64,000 nt of DNA from Pyramidobacter piscolens (GTDB taxonomy: Bacteria > Synergistota > Synergistia > Synergistales > Dethiosulfovibrionaceae), in assembly GCA_004558205.1 (NCBI GenBank), contig SFDM01000004.1, positions 62,001-126,000 on the forward strand, given 5' to 3'. Within the stretch, counting starts at the first letter, position 1. The number at the start of each line of letters is the position of its first letter. The position numbers were made by a program, and so were the translations under genes. This document shows positions 25,399 to 34,514 of the stretch, piece by piece. The notes beneath the pieces are model-generated. The model made no database searches and was not told the origin of the DNA. It saw only the letters and a program-made list of their open reading frames with translations.

Positions 25399-25462
25399 AA
25401 GGAGCCTTTAGGGTTATAATTGCTGAAATTAAGATTTTTCAATCTGAATGCGAGGTGTTTTT

Positions 25463-26884
25463 TTGAAGTACAAAAGTTCTTTCAAAACTCTCTGTTTCAC
25501 GCTGGCTTTCATCCTGGCTCTGAGTGCCGCCGCCGGAGCCGCGCCGCGGTATTTATTCCTGTTCATCGGCGACGGCATGGGAGCGAATCAGAGGACGCTG
25601 ACGGAATATTACGCCGCCTGTGCCGGCGGCGCTCCCCGGCAGCCCGAGTGCGCGCCGCTGCGCATGAACCGTTTTCCCGTCCAGGGGATGATGCGCATCC
25701 ACGCCCTGGACAAGTACATTACCGACTCGGCGGCCTCCGCCACGGCCATGGCCACAGGCCAGAGGACCGTCGACAGCGCCGTGGCGGTGATGTCCGACCG
25801 GAAAACGCCTCTGACGACCATCGCAGAACTGGCGCGGAGGGAGGGGCTGGCGGTCGGCATGATCACATCCACGCCCATCAACCACGCCACGCCGGCCTGC
25901 TTTTACGCCCACCACCGTTCCCGCGACGGCTATTCCATCGCGAAGCAGATCCCGCAGTCGGGCTTTGAGTTCTTCGCCGGCGGCGCGCCCAGTCGTCCCA
26001 GAGGTAAAAATAAGGACCTGCTGCCCGTTCTGGACATCGTCAGAAAAGCGGGATACGCCGTGGCCGAGGGCTTCGACGCGGCCGCGCGGGTCGCGACGGA
26101 CAAAAAGCTGCTCCTGATCGCCTCCGATCCCGCCGGCGCCGATGGATTCCCCTACGCAGTGGACGCAGTGGACGACGGTGAAAACAGGCTGCGCCGCGCC
26201 GTGGAACTGGGGATCGAGCGGCTGTCGAAGAACGAAAAGGGCTTTTTTATGCTCGTGGAGGGCGGCAAGATCGACTGGGCCGCCCACATCAACGACACGC
26301 GCACGGTCATCGGGGAGGTGCTGAACTTCGACGAGGCGCTTCAGCCAGCGATAGAATTCGTCCAGCAACATCCCGCCGAGGCCACCCTGGTCGTCACGTC
26401 GGACCACGACACGGGGGGCCTGGCTCTGGGCTGGTACGGCGCAAAATACGCCAGTGATTTCGCCGTTCTGGCGGGGCAGAAAAGGAGCGCCGGGGCGATT
26501 TATAAGGAGCTTCAGCCGCTGCGCGCCCAAAGAGCGCCTTTTCACGAAGCCCGGCTCGCCGCCCGGTCTTTCTTCGGGCTGGCGGACCTGTCGGCGCGCG
26601 AGGAAGCCGACCTGGCCGAAAGCTGGCGGCAGGCGCTGAAACCATGGGACGAGCGCAGGGACGATCCCGAATACCGGCTGAAATACGGTTCTTTCGACCC
26701 CTTCGTCACGGAGTGCATGAGAATTCTCGCGCACAGGGCAGGCGTGGCCTGGACCAATTGGGCCCATACGGCGGCAGCCGTCCCAGTCAGCGCTATGGGA
26801 GCGGGGGCTCCGGCCTTCGGCGGCGTCTACGCCAACGCAGACCTTTTCGGCAAGATGAAAAAACTTCTTTTTTTCTCGAAATAA
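25463..26884 (+). CDS. Alkaline phosphatase (PhoA family), exported
   Basis: Periplasmic phosphomonoesterase. After the signal peptide (ending AAGA) the mature protein opens YLFLFIGDGMGANQ, giving a metal-ligand aspartate, and the nucleophile serine lies in ITDSAASATAMATGQ. Later metal ligands are visible in MLVEGGKIDWAAH and TSDHDTGG. The length, about 473 residues, is normal. The TTG at 25463 has GAGG 7 nt upstream; an ATG at 25448 would add five residues but has no ribosome site. It appears monocistronic. Confidence 0.93.
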   Translation: MKYKSSFKTLCFTLAFILALSAAAGAAPRYLFLFIGDGMGANQRTLTEYYAACAGGAPRQPECAPLRMNRFPVQGMMRIHALDKYITDSAASATAMATGQRTVDSAVAVMSDRKTPLTTIAELARREGLAVGMITSTPINHATPACFYAHHRSRDGYSIAKQIPQSGFEFFAGGAPSRPRGKNKDLLPVLDIVRKAGYAVAEGFDAAARVATDKKLLLIASDPAGADGFPYAVDAVDDGENRLRRAVELGIERLSKNEKGFFMLVEGGKIDWAAHINDTRTVIGEVLNFDEALQPAIEFVQQHPAEATLVVTSDHDTGGLALGWYGAKYASDFAVLAGQKRSAGAIYKELQPLRAQRAPFHEARLAARSFFGLADLSAREEADLAESWRQALKPWDERRDDPEYRLKYGSFDPFVTECMRILAHRAGVAWTNWAHTAAAVPVSAMGAGAPAFGGVYANADLFGKMKKLLFFSK

Positions 26885-27058
26885 ACTTCAAAAAACATTG
26901 TAGTTTTCTACACTCTAAAAAACATATAGAACAATACACACCGGAAAATTTTCGTGTATACTTATCCGCAGTCAGGAAGACGAGGATAAATCCCGGCACA
27001 GATGTGCCCGAAAACTGCTCTTTCCTAACAATACATTTAACTTTATGGGGGAATATCA

Positions 27059-27484
27059 ATGAAAAAGCTTCTTGCGCTTGTATTCGTTCTCGCTCTTGCG
27101 ACCATGGCTCCCGCGGCTGTAAAGGACTGCGGCTTCTTCACCGCCGACCTGCCCGAAGGCTGGAGCCTTCAGGAGATCGACAAGAACGTCTCGGCTCTGG
27201 TCGCTCCCGACAAGACTCTGGCATTCTCTGTCTCGTCCATGGACGCCGAAGGCCACAAGCTTGCCGAAATCGCCAACGCTCTCTGCGCACAGCACCAGGG
27301 CACCGATTTCGCCAAGATGGAAGGCGAGGGTGAAGCCTATGAGTACAAGGCCGTTGTGAACGGCGCGCCGACCTACGTTCAGATCTTCGAGCTCGGCGAG
27401 GGCAAAGTGGGTGTCATCAGCATCTCCGGCGACCATGAGAGCGACCTTGCCACTGAGATCTTCAACTCCATCGAATTCAAGTAA
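27059..27484 (+). CDS. Small secreted protein, PsbP/DUF1795-like (paralogue 2)
   Basis: Exported protein of 141 residues with a signal peptide cleaved near residue 20 (APAA). The mature start VKDCGFFTADLPEGWSLQE is nearly the same as paralogue 1 at 18439, and the end NSIEFK matches NSVAFK in paralogue 3 at 51789. Codon use and a strong GGGGGA site suggest good expression. The gene stands alone, with a T-run terminator 27 bp downstream. Function unknown. The stretch 26885-27045 is AT-rich and shows only a TATACT box near 26957. Confidence 0.8.
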   Translation: MKKLLALVFVLALATMAPAAVKDCGFFTADLPEGWSLQEIDKNVSALVAPDKTLAFSVSSMDAEGHKLAEIANALCAQHQGTDFAKMEGEGEAYEYKAVVNGAPTYVQIFELGEGKVGVISISGDHESDLATEIFNSIEFK

Positions 27485-27510
27485 AAGAGATAATAAATTC
27501 GCGTTGCCCA

Positions 27511-27540
27511 GGGGACTTCTTCAGGAAGTCCCTTTTTTTT
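27511..27540 (+). terminator. Terminator after the small secreted protein gene
   Basis: GGGACTTC/GAAGTCCC hairpin with eight Ts. Confidence 0.88.
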
Positions 27541-27618
27541 GCAACAATTTTTTTCAAAAAAAACTTCACATTTATTAATTTTTATTAGGCTCCCAGACGT
27601 GTAAATTTTCCTGAACGC

Positions 27619-27647
27619 TTGATTTTACAAGTGGAAAATGATAGGAT
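27619..27647 (+). promoter_or_regulatory. Probable promoter of the liv locus
   Basis: TTGATT (27619-27624), 17-bp spacer, TAGGAT (27642-27647), about 50 bp before livJ. Confidence 0.6.
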
Positions 27648-27697
27648 TAGGCGGTAACAAATTTTACCTTTCCACAAATTTTTAGGGGGGAATCACA

Positions 27698-28843
27698 GTG
27701 AAGAAGGTTTTTGCAGTAGTCCTCGCAGTATTGATGTTCGCGCTCCCGGTATGCGCCGCTGAGACGGTCCGCATCGGCGAAATCGCCACGGTTACCGGCG
27801 ACTTTGCCGCTTACGGCGTGGCCGAAGTGGAGTCCGTCAAGATCGCCATCGACGAAATCAACAAAGCCGGCGGCGTCAAGGTGGACGGAAAGATGCTTCC
27901 CATGGAAGTCATCATGTACGACTGCCGTACTCGCAACGAAGACATGGTCAACGCCGCCCGCCGTCTTGTCACCCAGGACAAGGTCGTCGGCGTGATCGGC
28001 CCCAGCGGTTCCGGCCTGTGCATCTCCGCAGCCGCGGTGTTCAACAGGGGCAAAGTCTCCCACCTGGGCACCCTTCCCACCAACCCGCTCGTCACCGTTG
28101 ACGAAAAAGGCAAGGTCCGTCCCTACAACTTCCGTATCTGCTTCCTCGATCCCTATCAGGGCGCCATCCTGGCCGTGTTCGCCCACAAGGACCTGAAAGC
28201 CGCCAAGGCCGCGATTCTCTATGACGTGTCCAGCGACTACTCTCAGGGGCTTCGCGAGTTCTTCGTCAAGGAATTCACCAACTACGGCGGCACGATCGTC
28301 GCCGATGAAGGGCACCGCGGCGAAGACGTGGACTTCCGCGCACAGCTGACCAAGATCAAGGAATCCAACCCCGACGTGCTTGTGTTCCCCACCATGGGCA
28401 AGTGCACGCCTCTGTCGATTAAGCAGGCCCGCGAGATGGGCTTCACCTGCCCGATCATCGGCGGCGACGGATACGGCGACTTCTGGTGGGAAATTGCCGG
28501 CGACGCCATGAAGAACACCTTCTGGGTCAGCCATGTGGACAAGGGCGACCCCTCGCTTGCCCGCTTCTTCGAGGACTACAGGAAGGCCACCGGCACCGAA
28601 TGCAAGGAATTCATGAACGCGATCATGGCCTATGACTGCGTGTACTGGCTGAAGGACGCCATCGAGCGCGCCAACAGCCTGGATCCTGTGAAAGTCCGCG
28701 ACGCTCTTGAGCAGACCAAGGATCTGAAGCTCTATCACTGCACGCTCACCATGGACGAGTTCCACAACCCCAAGGGCAAAGACGGAATCATGCTTGAAGC
28801 CAAGGACGGCAAGGCTGTATTCTACAAGAAGATCCGGCCTTAA
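27698..28843 (+). CDS. livJ: Branched-chain amino-acid-type ABC transporter substrate-binding protein
   Basis: Periplasmic binding protein of the LivJ/Leu-Ile-Val family (381 residues). A signal peptide of about 21 residues is followed by VRIGEIATVTGDFAAYG, the usual first strand and ligand loop, and by VDGKMLPMEVIMYDCR. VIGPSGSGLCISAA and the strand near residue 200 follow the type I fold. Ligands of this family go beyond Leu/Ile/Val to other amino acids and amides. It is first in the locus and is separated from livH by a strong hairpin, which commonly raises the amount of binding protein. Confidence 0.95.
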   Translation: MKKVFAVVLAVLMFALPVCAAETVRIGEIATVTGDFAAYGVAEVESVKIAIDEINKAGGVKVDGKMLPMEVIMYDCRTRNEDMVNAARRLVTQDKVVGVIGPSGSGLCISAAAVFNRGKVSHLGTLPTNPLVTVDEKGKVRPYNFRICFLDPYQGAILAVFAHKDLKAAKAAILYDVSSDYSQGLREFFVKEFTNYGGTIVADEGHRGEDVDFRAQLTKIKESNPDVLVFPTMGKCTPLSIKQAREMGFTCPIIGGDGYGDFWWEIAGDAMKNTFWVSHVDKGDPSLARFFEDYRKATGTECKEFMNAIMAYDCVYWLKDAIERANSLDPVKVRDALEQTKDLKLYHCTLTMDEFHNPKGKDGIMLEAKDGKAVFYKKIRP

Positions 28844-28882
28844 TTCCGTTCGCTCAGGACTTTAGAAAATCAGAACCTTATG

Positions 28883-28915
28883 AAAGGCGGCGGCGACAGG
28901 CCGCCGCCTTTTTGG
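28883..28915 (+). terminator. Intra-operon terminator between livJ and livH
   Basis: AAAGGCGGCGGC pairs with GCCGCCGCCTTT and is followed by Ts. Partial read-through would give excess binding protein over permease. Confidence 0.85.
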
Positions 28916-28942
28916 TGTAAAAAAACGAAAGGGTGATTCTGC

Positions 28943-29896
28943 TTGGCAACCTTTCTCCAACAGGTCATTAACGGCCTCTCCCTCGGCTCGGTTTACGCGC
29001 TGATCGCCGTGGGATACTCTCTGGTTTATTCTATTCTTTTATTCTCGAACTTCGCCCACGGCGGCTTTCTTGTCGTCGGCGGCTATGCCTGCTACTTGCT
29101 CCTGAAAACGGCGGGCACCGGGATCTGGGTCGCGGGAGCCGGAGCCGTCGCGGCGGCCGGACTGATCGCGATCGTCACTGAACGTCTGGCCTATAAGCCC
29201 ATCCGCGAGCGCACTTCCACCACGCTTTACCTTCTGATCGCTTCCATGGGCGTCTCCATCGTCATAGAGAACATCTTCGTCGTCACCATCGGCGGACGCT
29301 ACCGCGCCATCCCGCCGGTCTTTCCCGAGCAGTCCATTCCGATCGTCGGCGCCATCACCTCTTCGGCCGGCGAAACGGTCACCAAGTTCTTCCCCGCGGC
29401 GGCCGAAAACATGCAGCCTATCCTGTCGGTCAGCGCCTTCGACATCCTGTCCTTGGCCGTGGCGGTCATTTTCCTGCTGGGACTGCAGCTGTTCTTGATG
29501 CGCACCCGCTGGGGCCTGGCCATACGGGCCGCAGCCTGCGACCTGCGCACCGCCGGGCTGATGGGCGTCAACGTGAACCGCCTGATCGGCATCGTGTTCT
29601 TCGTGGCCGGCGCCCTGGCCGCCATCGGCGGCATTTTCCTCGCCACCCGCTACACGCTCTATCCGCAGCTGGGCAGCATGATCACCACCAAGGCCTTTGT
29701 GGCCGCGGTTATCGGCGGCCTCGGCAGCCTGCCGGGCGCCGTGGTCGGGGGCATCATCCTCGGCCTGGCCGAAATGCTCACCGCCGGATTTATCAGCAGC
29801 CAGATGCGCGACCTGGTGGTTTTCGCCCTGCTGATCGTCACGCTGCTCATCAAGCCTTCGGGGCTTCTGGGCCGCGACGTGCGCGACAAGGTGTAA
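28943..29896 (+). CDS. livH: Liv-type ABC transporter permease LivH
   Basis: Inner-membrane permease of 317 residues with about eight spans. The opening QQVINGLSLGSVYALIAVGY and the later AAVIGGLGSLPGAVVGGIIL are the diagnostic LivH segments. The start is a TTG with AAAGGGTGA 7 nt upstream; no better ATG is near. It pairs with LivM to form the channel. It is 12 bp before livM. Confidence 0.95.
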   Translation: MATFLQQVINGLSLGSVYALIAVGYSLVYSILLFSNFAHGGFLVVGGYACYLLLKTAGTGIWVAGAGAVAAAGLIAIVTERLAYKPIRERTSTTLYLLIASMGVSIVIENIFVVTIGGRYRAIPPVFPEQSIPIVGAITSSAGETVTKFFPAAAENMQPILSVSAFDILSLAVAVIFLLGLQLFLMRTRWGLAIRAAACDLRTAGLMGVNVNRLIGIVFFVAGALAAIGGIFLATRYTLYPQLGSMITTKAFVAAVIGGLGSLPGAVVGGIILGLAEMLTAGFISSQMRDLVVFALLIVTLLIKPSGLLGRDVRDKV

Positions 29897-29908
29897 GGGG
29901 GAAGGGCC

Positions 29909-30847
29909 ATGAAAAAAAACTGTATGGGCGTTTTGTTCCTCGCCGCTCTTGGCCTCCTGTTCACCCGGATGCCGCTGGAACCCTATACCGAGGGCATTCT
30001 GGTGCTGCTGTGCATCAACATGATCGCCGCCATGGGCGTATCGCTGCTGACGGGCTTTACGGGCATTTTCACGCTGGGGCACGCGGCCTATATGGCCATG
30101 GGCGCCTACACCACTGCCATCCTGATCATGACCTATGACGTATCCTGGTTCCCGGCCCTGATCGCGGGCGGGATCATGGGCTCGGTGCTGGCCTGGGTGA
30201 TCGGCGTCCCCACCATGAAGCTGACGGGCGACTACTATGCCATCGCTTCGCTGGGACTCTGCGAGGCCATCCGCCTGATCATCGAGAACTGGCAGTCCGT
30301 GACCCGCGGCGCGCGCGGCATTCCCGGCATCGATCCCTACACCACCATCGACGTGGCCGTGTGGAGCTTCGTCATCCTGGCGCTTCTGATGTTCAACCTG
30401 ATCTACAGCCGCTGGGGCCGCTATTTCCGCGCCTGCCGCGACGACTCGACGGCCGCTTCGCTGCTGGGCTTCAACACGCCGCGCATCCGCCTGGTGTCGC
30501 TGCTGATCTCGGCCTTCTACTGTGGCATCGCGGGCGCCCTGATGGGCGGCTACCTCTCGTTCATCCAGCCGGCCATGTTCGACATGATGAAATCCACGGA
30601 GCTCACGTCGCTGGTGGTCTTCGGCGGCCTGGGATCCATGAGCGGCACGCTGCTGGCCACGGGCATCATCACGCTGATCACCGAGCTGTTCCGCCCCATC
30701 TCGCAGTACAGAATGCTGATTTACGGCGCCGTGCTGGTGCTCGTCATGGTGCTCCGCCCCGAGGGGCTGCTGGGCAACCGTGAGATCTGGGCCTGTCTGC
30801 CGGGCATGAAAAAATCTTCGCCTTCATCAAAGGAGGAATCGCGATGA
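29909..30847 (+). CDS. livM: Liv-type ABC transporter permease LivM
   Basis: Second permease subunit (312 residues). GFTGIFTLGHAAYMAMGAYT near residue 50 and VFGGLGSMSGTLLATG near the end are the LivM signatures, and about nine hydrophobic spans are present. It overlaps livG by 4 bp in an ATGA arrangement, implying translational coupling. Confidence 0.95.
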   Translation: MKKNCMGVLFLAALGLLFTRMPLEPYTEGILVLLCINMIAAMGVSLLTGFTGIFTLGHAAYMAMGAYTTAILIMTYDVSWFPALIAGGIMGSVLAWVIGVPTMKLTGDYYAIASLGLCEAIRLIIENWQSVTRGARGIPGIDPYTTIDVAVWSFVILALLMFNLIYSRWGRYFRACRDDSTAASLLGFNTPRIRLVSLLISAFYCGIAGALMGGYLSFIQPAMFDMMKSTELTSLVVFGGLGSMSGTLLATGIITLITELFRPISQYRMLIYGAVLVLVMVLRPEGLLGNREIWACLPGMKKSSPSSKEESR

Positions 30848-31623
30848 GCGCGCCTCTTCTCGAACTGCTGAACGTGAATAAATCCTTCGGCGGCGTCCAC
30901 GCCGTCAAGGACGTAAGCTTCCAGATCATTCAGGGGGAACTGGTGGGCATGATCGGCCCCAACGGCGCCGGCAAGACCACGATCTTCAACCTGATCACCA
31001 ACGTCTACCCCGTGGACACGGGCGACATCATCTTCGACGGCCAGAGCACCATACGCCTGAAGTCCTACCAGGTCATCCGCCGCGGCATCGCCCGCACTTT
31101 CCAGAACCTGCGGCTCTTCGGGCGCTCGTCGGTGCTGGACAACGTGATGACCGCCGCGCAGACTCACTCGCCCTACTCTTTCACCGAGTCACTGACTCAC
31201 CTTGGGCGCTGGAGCAGCCGTGAGGAAGAGGCCCGGCGCGCCAGCATGGAGCTGCTGGACCGGGTCGGACTGGCCGACCGCGCCGATCAGATCGCCGGCA
31301 CTCTGCCCTATGGAATGCAGCGCCGCCTCGAAATTGCCCGCGCCCTGGCCCTGAAGCCGCTGCTGCTGCTCCTCGACGAGCCGGCGGCGGGCATGAACCC
31401 CGAAGAGGTGTTCCACCTGAACGACCTGATCACGGGCATTCACAGGGATCTGGAGCTCACGATCCTGGTCATCGAACACCACATGGACCTGATCATGCAC
31501 ATCTGCCCTCACATCGTGTGCGTGAACTTCGGTGCGAAAATCGCCGAGGGCGGCCCCGAAGCGATTCAGAAAAATCCCGAGGTCCTGAAAGCCTACCTCG
31601 GCGACGACGAGGAGGCGATCTGA
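30844..31623 (+). CDS. livG: Liv-type ABC transporter ATPase LivG
   Basis: ATP-binding subunit of 259 residues. Walker A is GPNGAGKTT (about 39-47), Walker B LLLLLDEPAAGMNP, and the catalytic switch histidine follows in VIEHHMD. The typical signature LSGGQ is replaced by LPYGMQRRLEIARAL, as usual in LivG. It works with LivF. Its stop overlaps the livF start by one base. Confidence 0.95.
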   Translation: MSAPLLELLNVNKSFGGVHAVKDVSFQIIQGELVGMIGPNGAGKTTIFNLITNVYPVDTGDIIFDGQSTIRLKSYQVIRRGIARTFQNLRLFGRSSVLDNVMTAAQTHSPYSFTESLTHLGRWSSREEEARRASMELLDRVGLADRADQIAGTLPYGMQRRLEIARALALKPLLLLLDEPAAGMNPEEVFHLNDLITGIHRDLELTILVIEHHMDLIMHICPHIVCVNFGAKIAEGGPEAIQKNPEVLKAYLGDDEEAI

Positions 31624-32351
31624 TGACTCCCATGCTGCAAGTCAAGGGACTGTGCGTCAACTACGGCGCCATACGGGCGCTGGACAACCTGTCGATTTCG
31701 ATCAGCGAGGGCGAAGTTGTTTCGGTCATCGGCGCCAACGGCGCGGGCAAGTCCACGCTGATGAACGCCATCATGGGCATGGTGCCTCACAACGCGGGCG
31801 AGATCTTCTTCGAGAACTACCCTCTGCCGAGCCGCCCGTTCCAGGTGGTGCAGAGCGGCATTTCACTGTCGCCCGAGGGGCGAAAGATCTTCGCGCCTCT
31901 GACGGTGCTTGAAAACCTGCAGATGGGGGCCTTCCCCCGGGCCGACGCCAAGTCTCAAAGCGCTATCGACGAGGACATGGAATGGGTCTTTTCGCTGTTC
32001 CCGCGGCTGAAGGAACGTATCGGCCAGTACGCGGGCACGCTGTCCGGCGGCGAACAGCAGATGCTGGCCGTGGGCCGGGCGCTGATGTCCCGCCCCAAAC
32101 TGCTGCTTCTGGACGAGCCCTCGCTGGGGCTGGCTCCGGTCATCATCAAGGATATCTTTAAGGAACTGCACCGCATCAGCGACCAGGGCGTGACTATCCT
32201 GCTGGTGGAGCAGAACGCCCGCCAGGCGCTGCTGCTGTCCCACCGCGCCTATGTGCTTCAGACGGGACGGCTGATCAAGGAAGGCCCCTCGAAGGACCTC
32301 CTGGCCGATCCCGAAATCGCCGCGGCCTACCTGGGCGGCGGCGCCAGGTAA
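31623..32351 (+). CDS. livF: Liv-type ABC transporter ATPase LivF
   Basis: Second ATP-binding subunit, 242 residues from the ATG that overlaps the livG stop. Walker A is GANGAGKST, the signature is LSGGEQQMLAVGRAL and Walker B is KLLLLDEPSLGLAP, with LLVEQNARQAL carrying the family's Q-loop-like end. Longer in-frame upstream reading overlaps livG and is not used. It ends the liv locus; a long hairpin follows. Confidence 0.95.
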   Translation: MTPMLQVKGLCVNYGAIRALDNLSISISEGEVVSVIGANGAGKSTLMNAIMGMVPHNAGEIFFENYPLPSRPFQVVQSGISLSPEGRKIFAPLTVLENLQMGAFPRADAKSQSAIDEDMEWVFSLFPRLKERIGQYAGTLSGGEQQMLAVGRALMSRPKLLLLDEPSLGLAPVIIKDIFKELHRISDQGVTILLVEQNARQALLLSHRAYVLQTGRLIKEGPSKDLLADPEIAAAYLGGGAR

Positions 32352-32384
32352 CCGGCGTCACTCGCTAAACGTGCAACTCTGCTC

Positions 32385-32451
32385 GAAGCCTTCCCCCGCC
32401 CAAGCCTCACCGTACGTAAAGTACGCCTCCGGTTGGGCGGGGGAAGGCTTC
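32385..32451 (+). terminator. Long hairpin after livF
   Basis: Nineteen-nt arms (32385-32403 and 32433-32451) pair perfectly, with a smaller CGTAC/GTACG stem in the loop. There is no T-run, so it may protect the 3' end or terminate poorly. Confidence 0.65.
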
Positions 32452-32521
32452 TTCGCACCTGGAACGTTTATCGAGCGCCGCCTCCCTGCGCTGCTGACGT
32501 GAAAGCCAGTTCAGCACCAAG

Positions 32522-32839
32522 GTCAAAAGACTGAATCGCAGAGGGCTCAAAGATTCGCAAAGGAAAACCTTGAAAGACCTTTAGAACCACAAAATCAAGC
32601 AAAATCTATAAATTACAACTATACTAAATTTTTATTAACATGCTTAATATCAAATCGAAGAGCCACGTCAAAAGATTTCAACGCAAAGGTCGCAAAAGCT
32701 CGCAAAGGAAAACCTTGAAAGGCTTTTATAACCGTAAAGTCAATTAAAATATATAAATCACCATCATGCTAATTCGTTTTTTTGGTTAATAATTGAGGTC
32801 TTGTTTTTCCTTTGCCCCTTTGCGCTGAAATCTTTTGAT
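32522..32839. repeat. Family-1 MITE-like repeat, copy C (tandem left half plus full copy)
   Basis: A full copy lies at about 32640-32839 with both inverted ends (GTCAAAAGATTTCAACGC from 32667, its reverse ending at 32839). In front of it, 32522-32640 repeats the left half, including CGCAAAGGAAAACCTTGAAAG. Copy A is in the opposite orientation. No coding content. Confidence 0.75.
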
Positions 32840-32886
32840 CCGGCTTTTCAGAAACGGCAAAGGGCGCTTTCATGATATCCAGATTC

Positions 32887-32912
32887 GCGTCGGGCACATA
32901 TTTGCCCGACGC
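32887..32912. other. Perfect 10-bp-stem hairpin of unknown role
   Basis: GCGTCGGGCA (32887-32896) pairs with TGCCCGACGC (32903-32912). It sits between repeat copy C and the next terminator. Confidence 0.5.
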
Positions 32913-32922
32913 TGCGTTTGTA

Positions 32923-32974
32923 CAAAAAAGCAGAGGCCATGGAACCTCGGTTTTCACCGGTTCCATGGCCTCTG
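32923..32974 (-). terminator. Terminator of the SH3 membrane protein gene
   Basis: CAGAGGCCATGGAACC (32931-32946) pairs perfectly with 32959-32974, and a T-run follows on the leftward strand. Confidence 0.88.
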
Positions 32975-32998
32975 TTCATTTTGCGCTTTTCTTTTTGG

Positions 32999-34321
32999 TT
33001 AACGCTGCATTTCCACGTTCTTGCCGAAGACCCAGCCCTCGCCGAAGTCGCCCTTCACATAGTACCAGGACGTAGAAGCTCCGCGGGGACGCTCCGACTT
33101 CAGGACTTCGACGGTCCTGTTCGTGATCCTGGCGACCACCTGAGAATCCTTGGCCGACGACGGCTTGGATCTAACTCTGACGTTGGTTCCGCGGACAAAG
33201 GCGTATTTCTTCGCCGCTTCTTCGGCGATGCTCTTCTCCAGGGAAGCCACTTTTTCTTTCAGAGAGTTCGCTTCAGCTTTCGCGCCGTCAAGGTCCGCTT
33301 TCAGCCCGGCAATCTGGGAATCAAGTTCAGCTCCATGCTGCTCCAGCTTCTGGATCTGCTGTTCCTTTTCCGCAGCGAGCGCCATCTGCTCCTGAAGCTT
33401 GGCGCCGGCCTCCTTCAGCGCCTCCTCATGCTTCTGAATCAGGGCGTCCTTGGCTTTCACGTCCTGGATCATCTGCTGGTAGGCGGGGTCGACGCTCAGG
33501 GACGCCTTCGACTTCTGTTCCATTTCATTCTTCCAGTAGGCGGACATCATGCCGGCGCCGATCACCACGGCGACGATCATCACCAGCACGGTGCCGAAGG
33601 GGCTTTCTTCCTTCCGGGCCGCCGCGGGCGCGGGACCGGCGATCTCTTCCGCCGCCTCGTCAGCCTCAGCCAGAGCGCTCTCGCCGGAAGTCTCTCCGGC
33701 GGTCTCCTCGGCCGTCTCTTCAGCAGCGGTCAGCTCTTCCTGCAGCTCCGAGATTTCAGAAACAGCAGCTTCGCCAGCGGCGGGCGCTTCAGCCACGAAC
33801 ACGGACGGGCCCGCAATTTTCTCGGCGGCCGCTTCAGCCTCGGCCAGCGCGCTCTCGGAAGCGGTTTCCGCGACGGTCTCCTCCGCGGCTTCCTCGGCTG
33901 CGGCAAGCTCCTCCTCCACGATAGGCGTCAGCTCAGGCTTCGCGGGCTCGCTGTCCGCCGGGACGGCGTATTCCTCCGCGGGCTTGGCGGAACCGGCGCT
34001 TCCCCACATGGCGGCCAGAGCGTAAAGGAGAACGCAGACCCATGAATAGGTGAAGGGAGCCGTAATTTCGACGTAGATCATCAACCCCGTGGCGGCGATC
34101 AGAGTCCAGGCAGCGATCTTCTTCTTTGAAGCGGCGAAGAGCGCGCCCAGAATTCCCAGCGCAGCCGACGCCAGCAGGCACTGCGTCCCCGTCGCCATGG
34201 AACCAAAGTCGGCGATCCAGGCCAAGTCAAACCCCTTCTCGGCGAGCGTCAATCCAAGGCCGCTCTGGAACATGGAAAATCCAGCGGCAAAAACAGCTAA
34301 AATGAAAGCAAGAATCCGCAT
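32999..34321 (-). CDS. Membrane protein with coiled coil and C-terminal SH3b domain
   Basis: Protein of 440 residues in clear sections: about four N-terminal membrane spans (1-108), an Ala/Glu-rich acidic stretch (115-240), one more span (about 243-262), a coiled coil (about 285-372) and a bacterial SH3 domain (375-440, with VRGTNVRVRSKPSSAK and GWVFGKNVEM). The acidic part contains a 36-residue unit twice (137-172 and 195-230), each ending EKIAGP or EEIAGP. SH3b domains usually bind peptidoglycan, so a cell-envelope role is likely. GGAGGAG lies before the ATG. Confidence 0.8.
   Translation of the reverse strand: MRILAFILAVFAAGFSMFQSGLGLTLAEKGFDLAWIADFGSMATGTQCLLASAALGILGALFAASKKKIAAWTLIAATGLMIYVEITAPFTYSWVCVLLYALAAMWGSAGSAKPAEEYAVPADSEPAKPELTPIVEEELAAAEEAAEETVAETASESALAEAEAAAEKIAGPSVFVAEAPAAGEAAVSEISELQEELTAAEETAEETAGETSGESALAEADEAAEEIAGPAPAAARKEESPFGTVLVMIVAVVIGAGMMSAYWKNEMEQKSKASLSVDPAYQQMIQDVKAKDALIQKHEEALKEAGAKLQEQMALAAEKEQQIQKLEQHGAELDSQIAGLKADLDGAKAEANSLKEKVASLEKSIAEEAAKKYAFVRGTNVRVRSKPSSAKDSQVVARITNRTVEVLKSERPRGASTSWYYVKGDFGEGWVFGKNVEMQR
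33632..33913 (-). repeat. Internal duplication in the SH3 membrane protein gene
   Basis: The DNA for residues 137-172 (33913-33806) and 195-230 (33739-33632) codes two similar Ala/Glu-rich 36-residue units separated by 22 residues. Confidence 0.7.
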
Positions 34322-34380
34322 TCAATCTCCTCCTAATTATTTTTCCGGTAAATGGTCAGTATAAGGCTTCTCATCGAAAA

Positions 34381-34409
34381 ATTATAACCCATATTCTCCC
34401 GTAAATCCA
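34381..34409 (-). promoter_or_regulatory. Possible promoter of the SH3 membrane protein gene
   Basis: Leftward TGGATT (34409-34404), 17-bp spacer, TATAAT (34386-34381), 60 bp before the ATG. Confidence 0.45.
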
Positions 34410-34514
34410 GAGAAATCAGCGTTCTTTTATACATTGTAATTTTAATTAATTACAGGCCAGGACGCTACAAAAATAGGAGGAGGCTGTTTTGAGAAGGACC
34501 GGCACCGATTTCCT

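Noticed and set aside
16200..32900. CRISPR array or rRNA fragments as an explanation for the GCAAAGG-type repeats
   Set aside because: Repeats are few, not regularly spaced, inverted rather than direct, and have no spacer pattern or rRNA helices.
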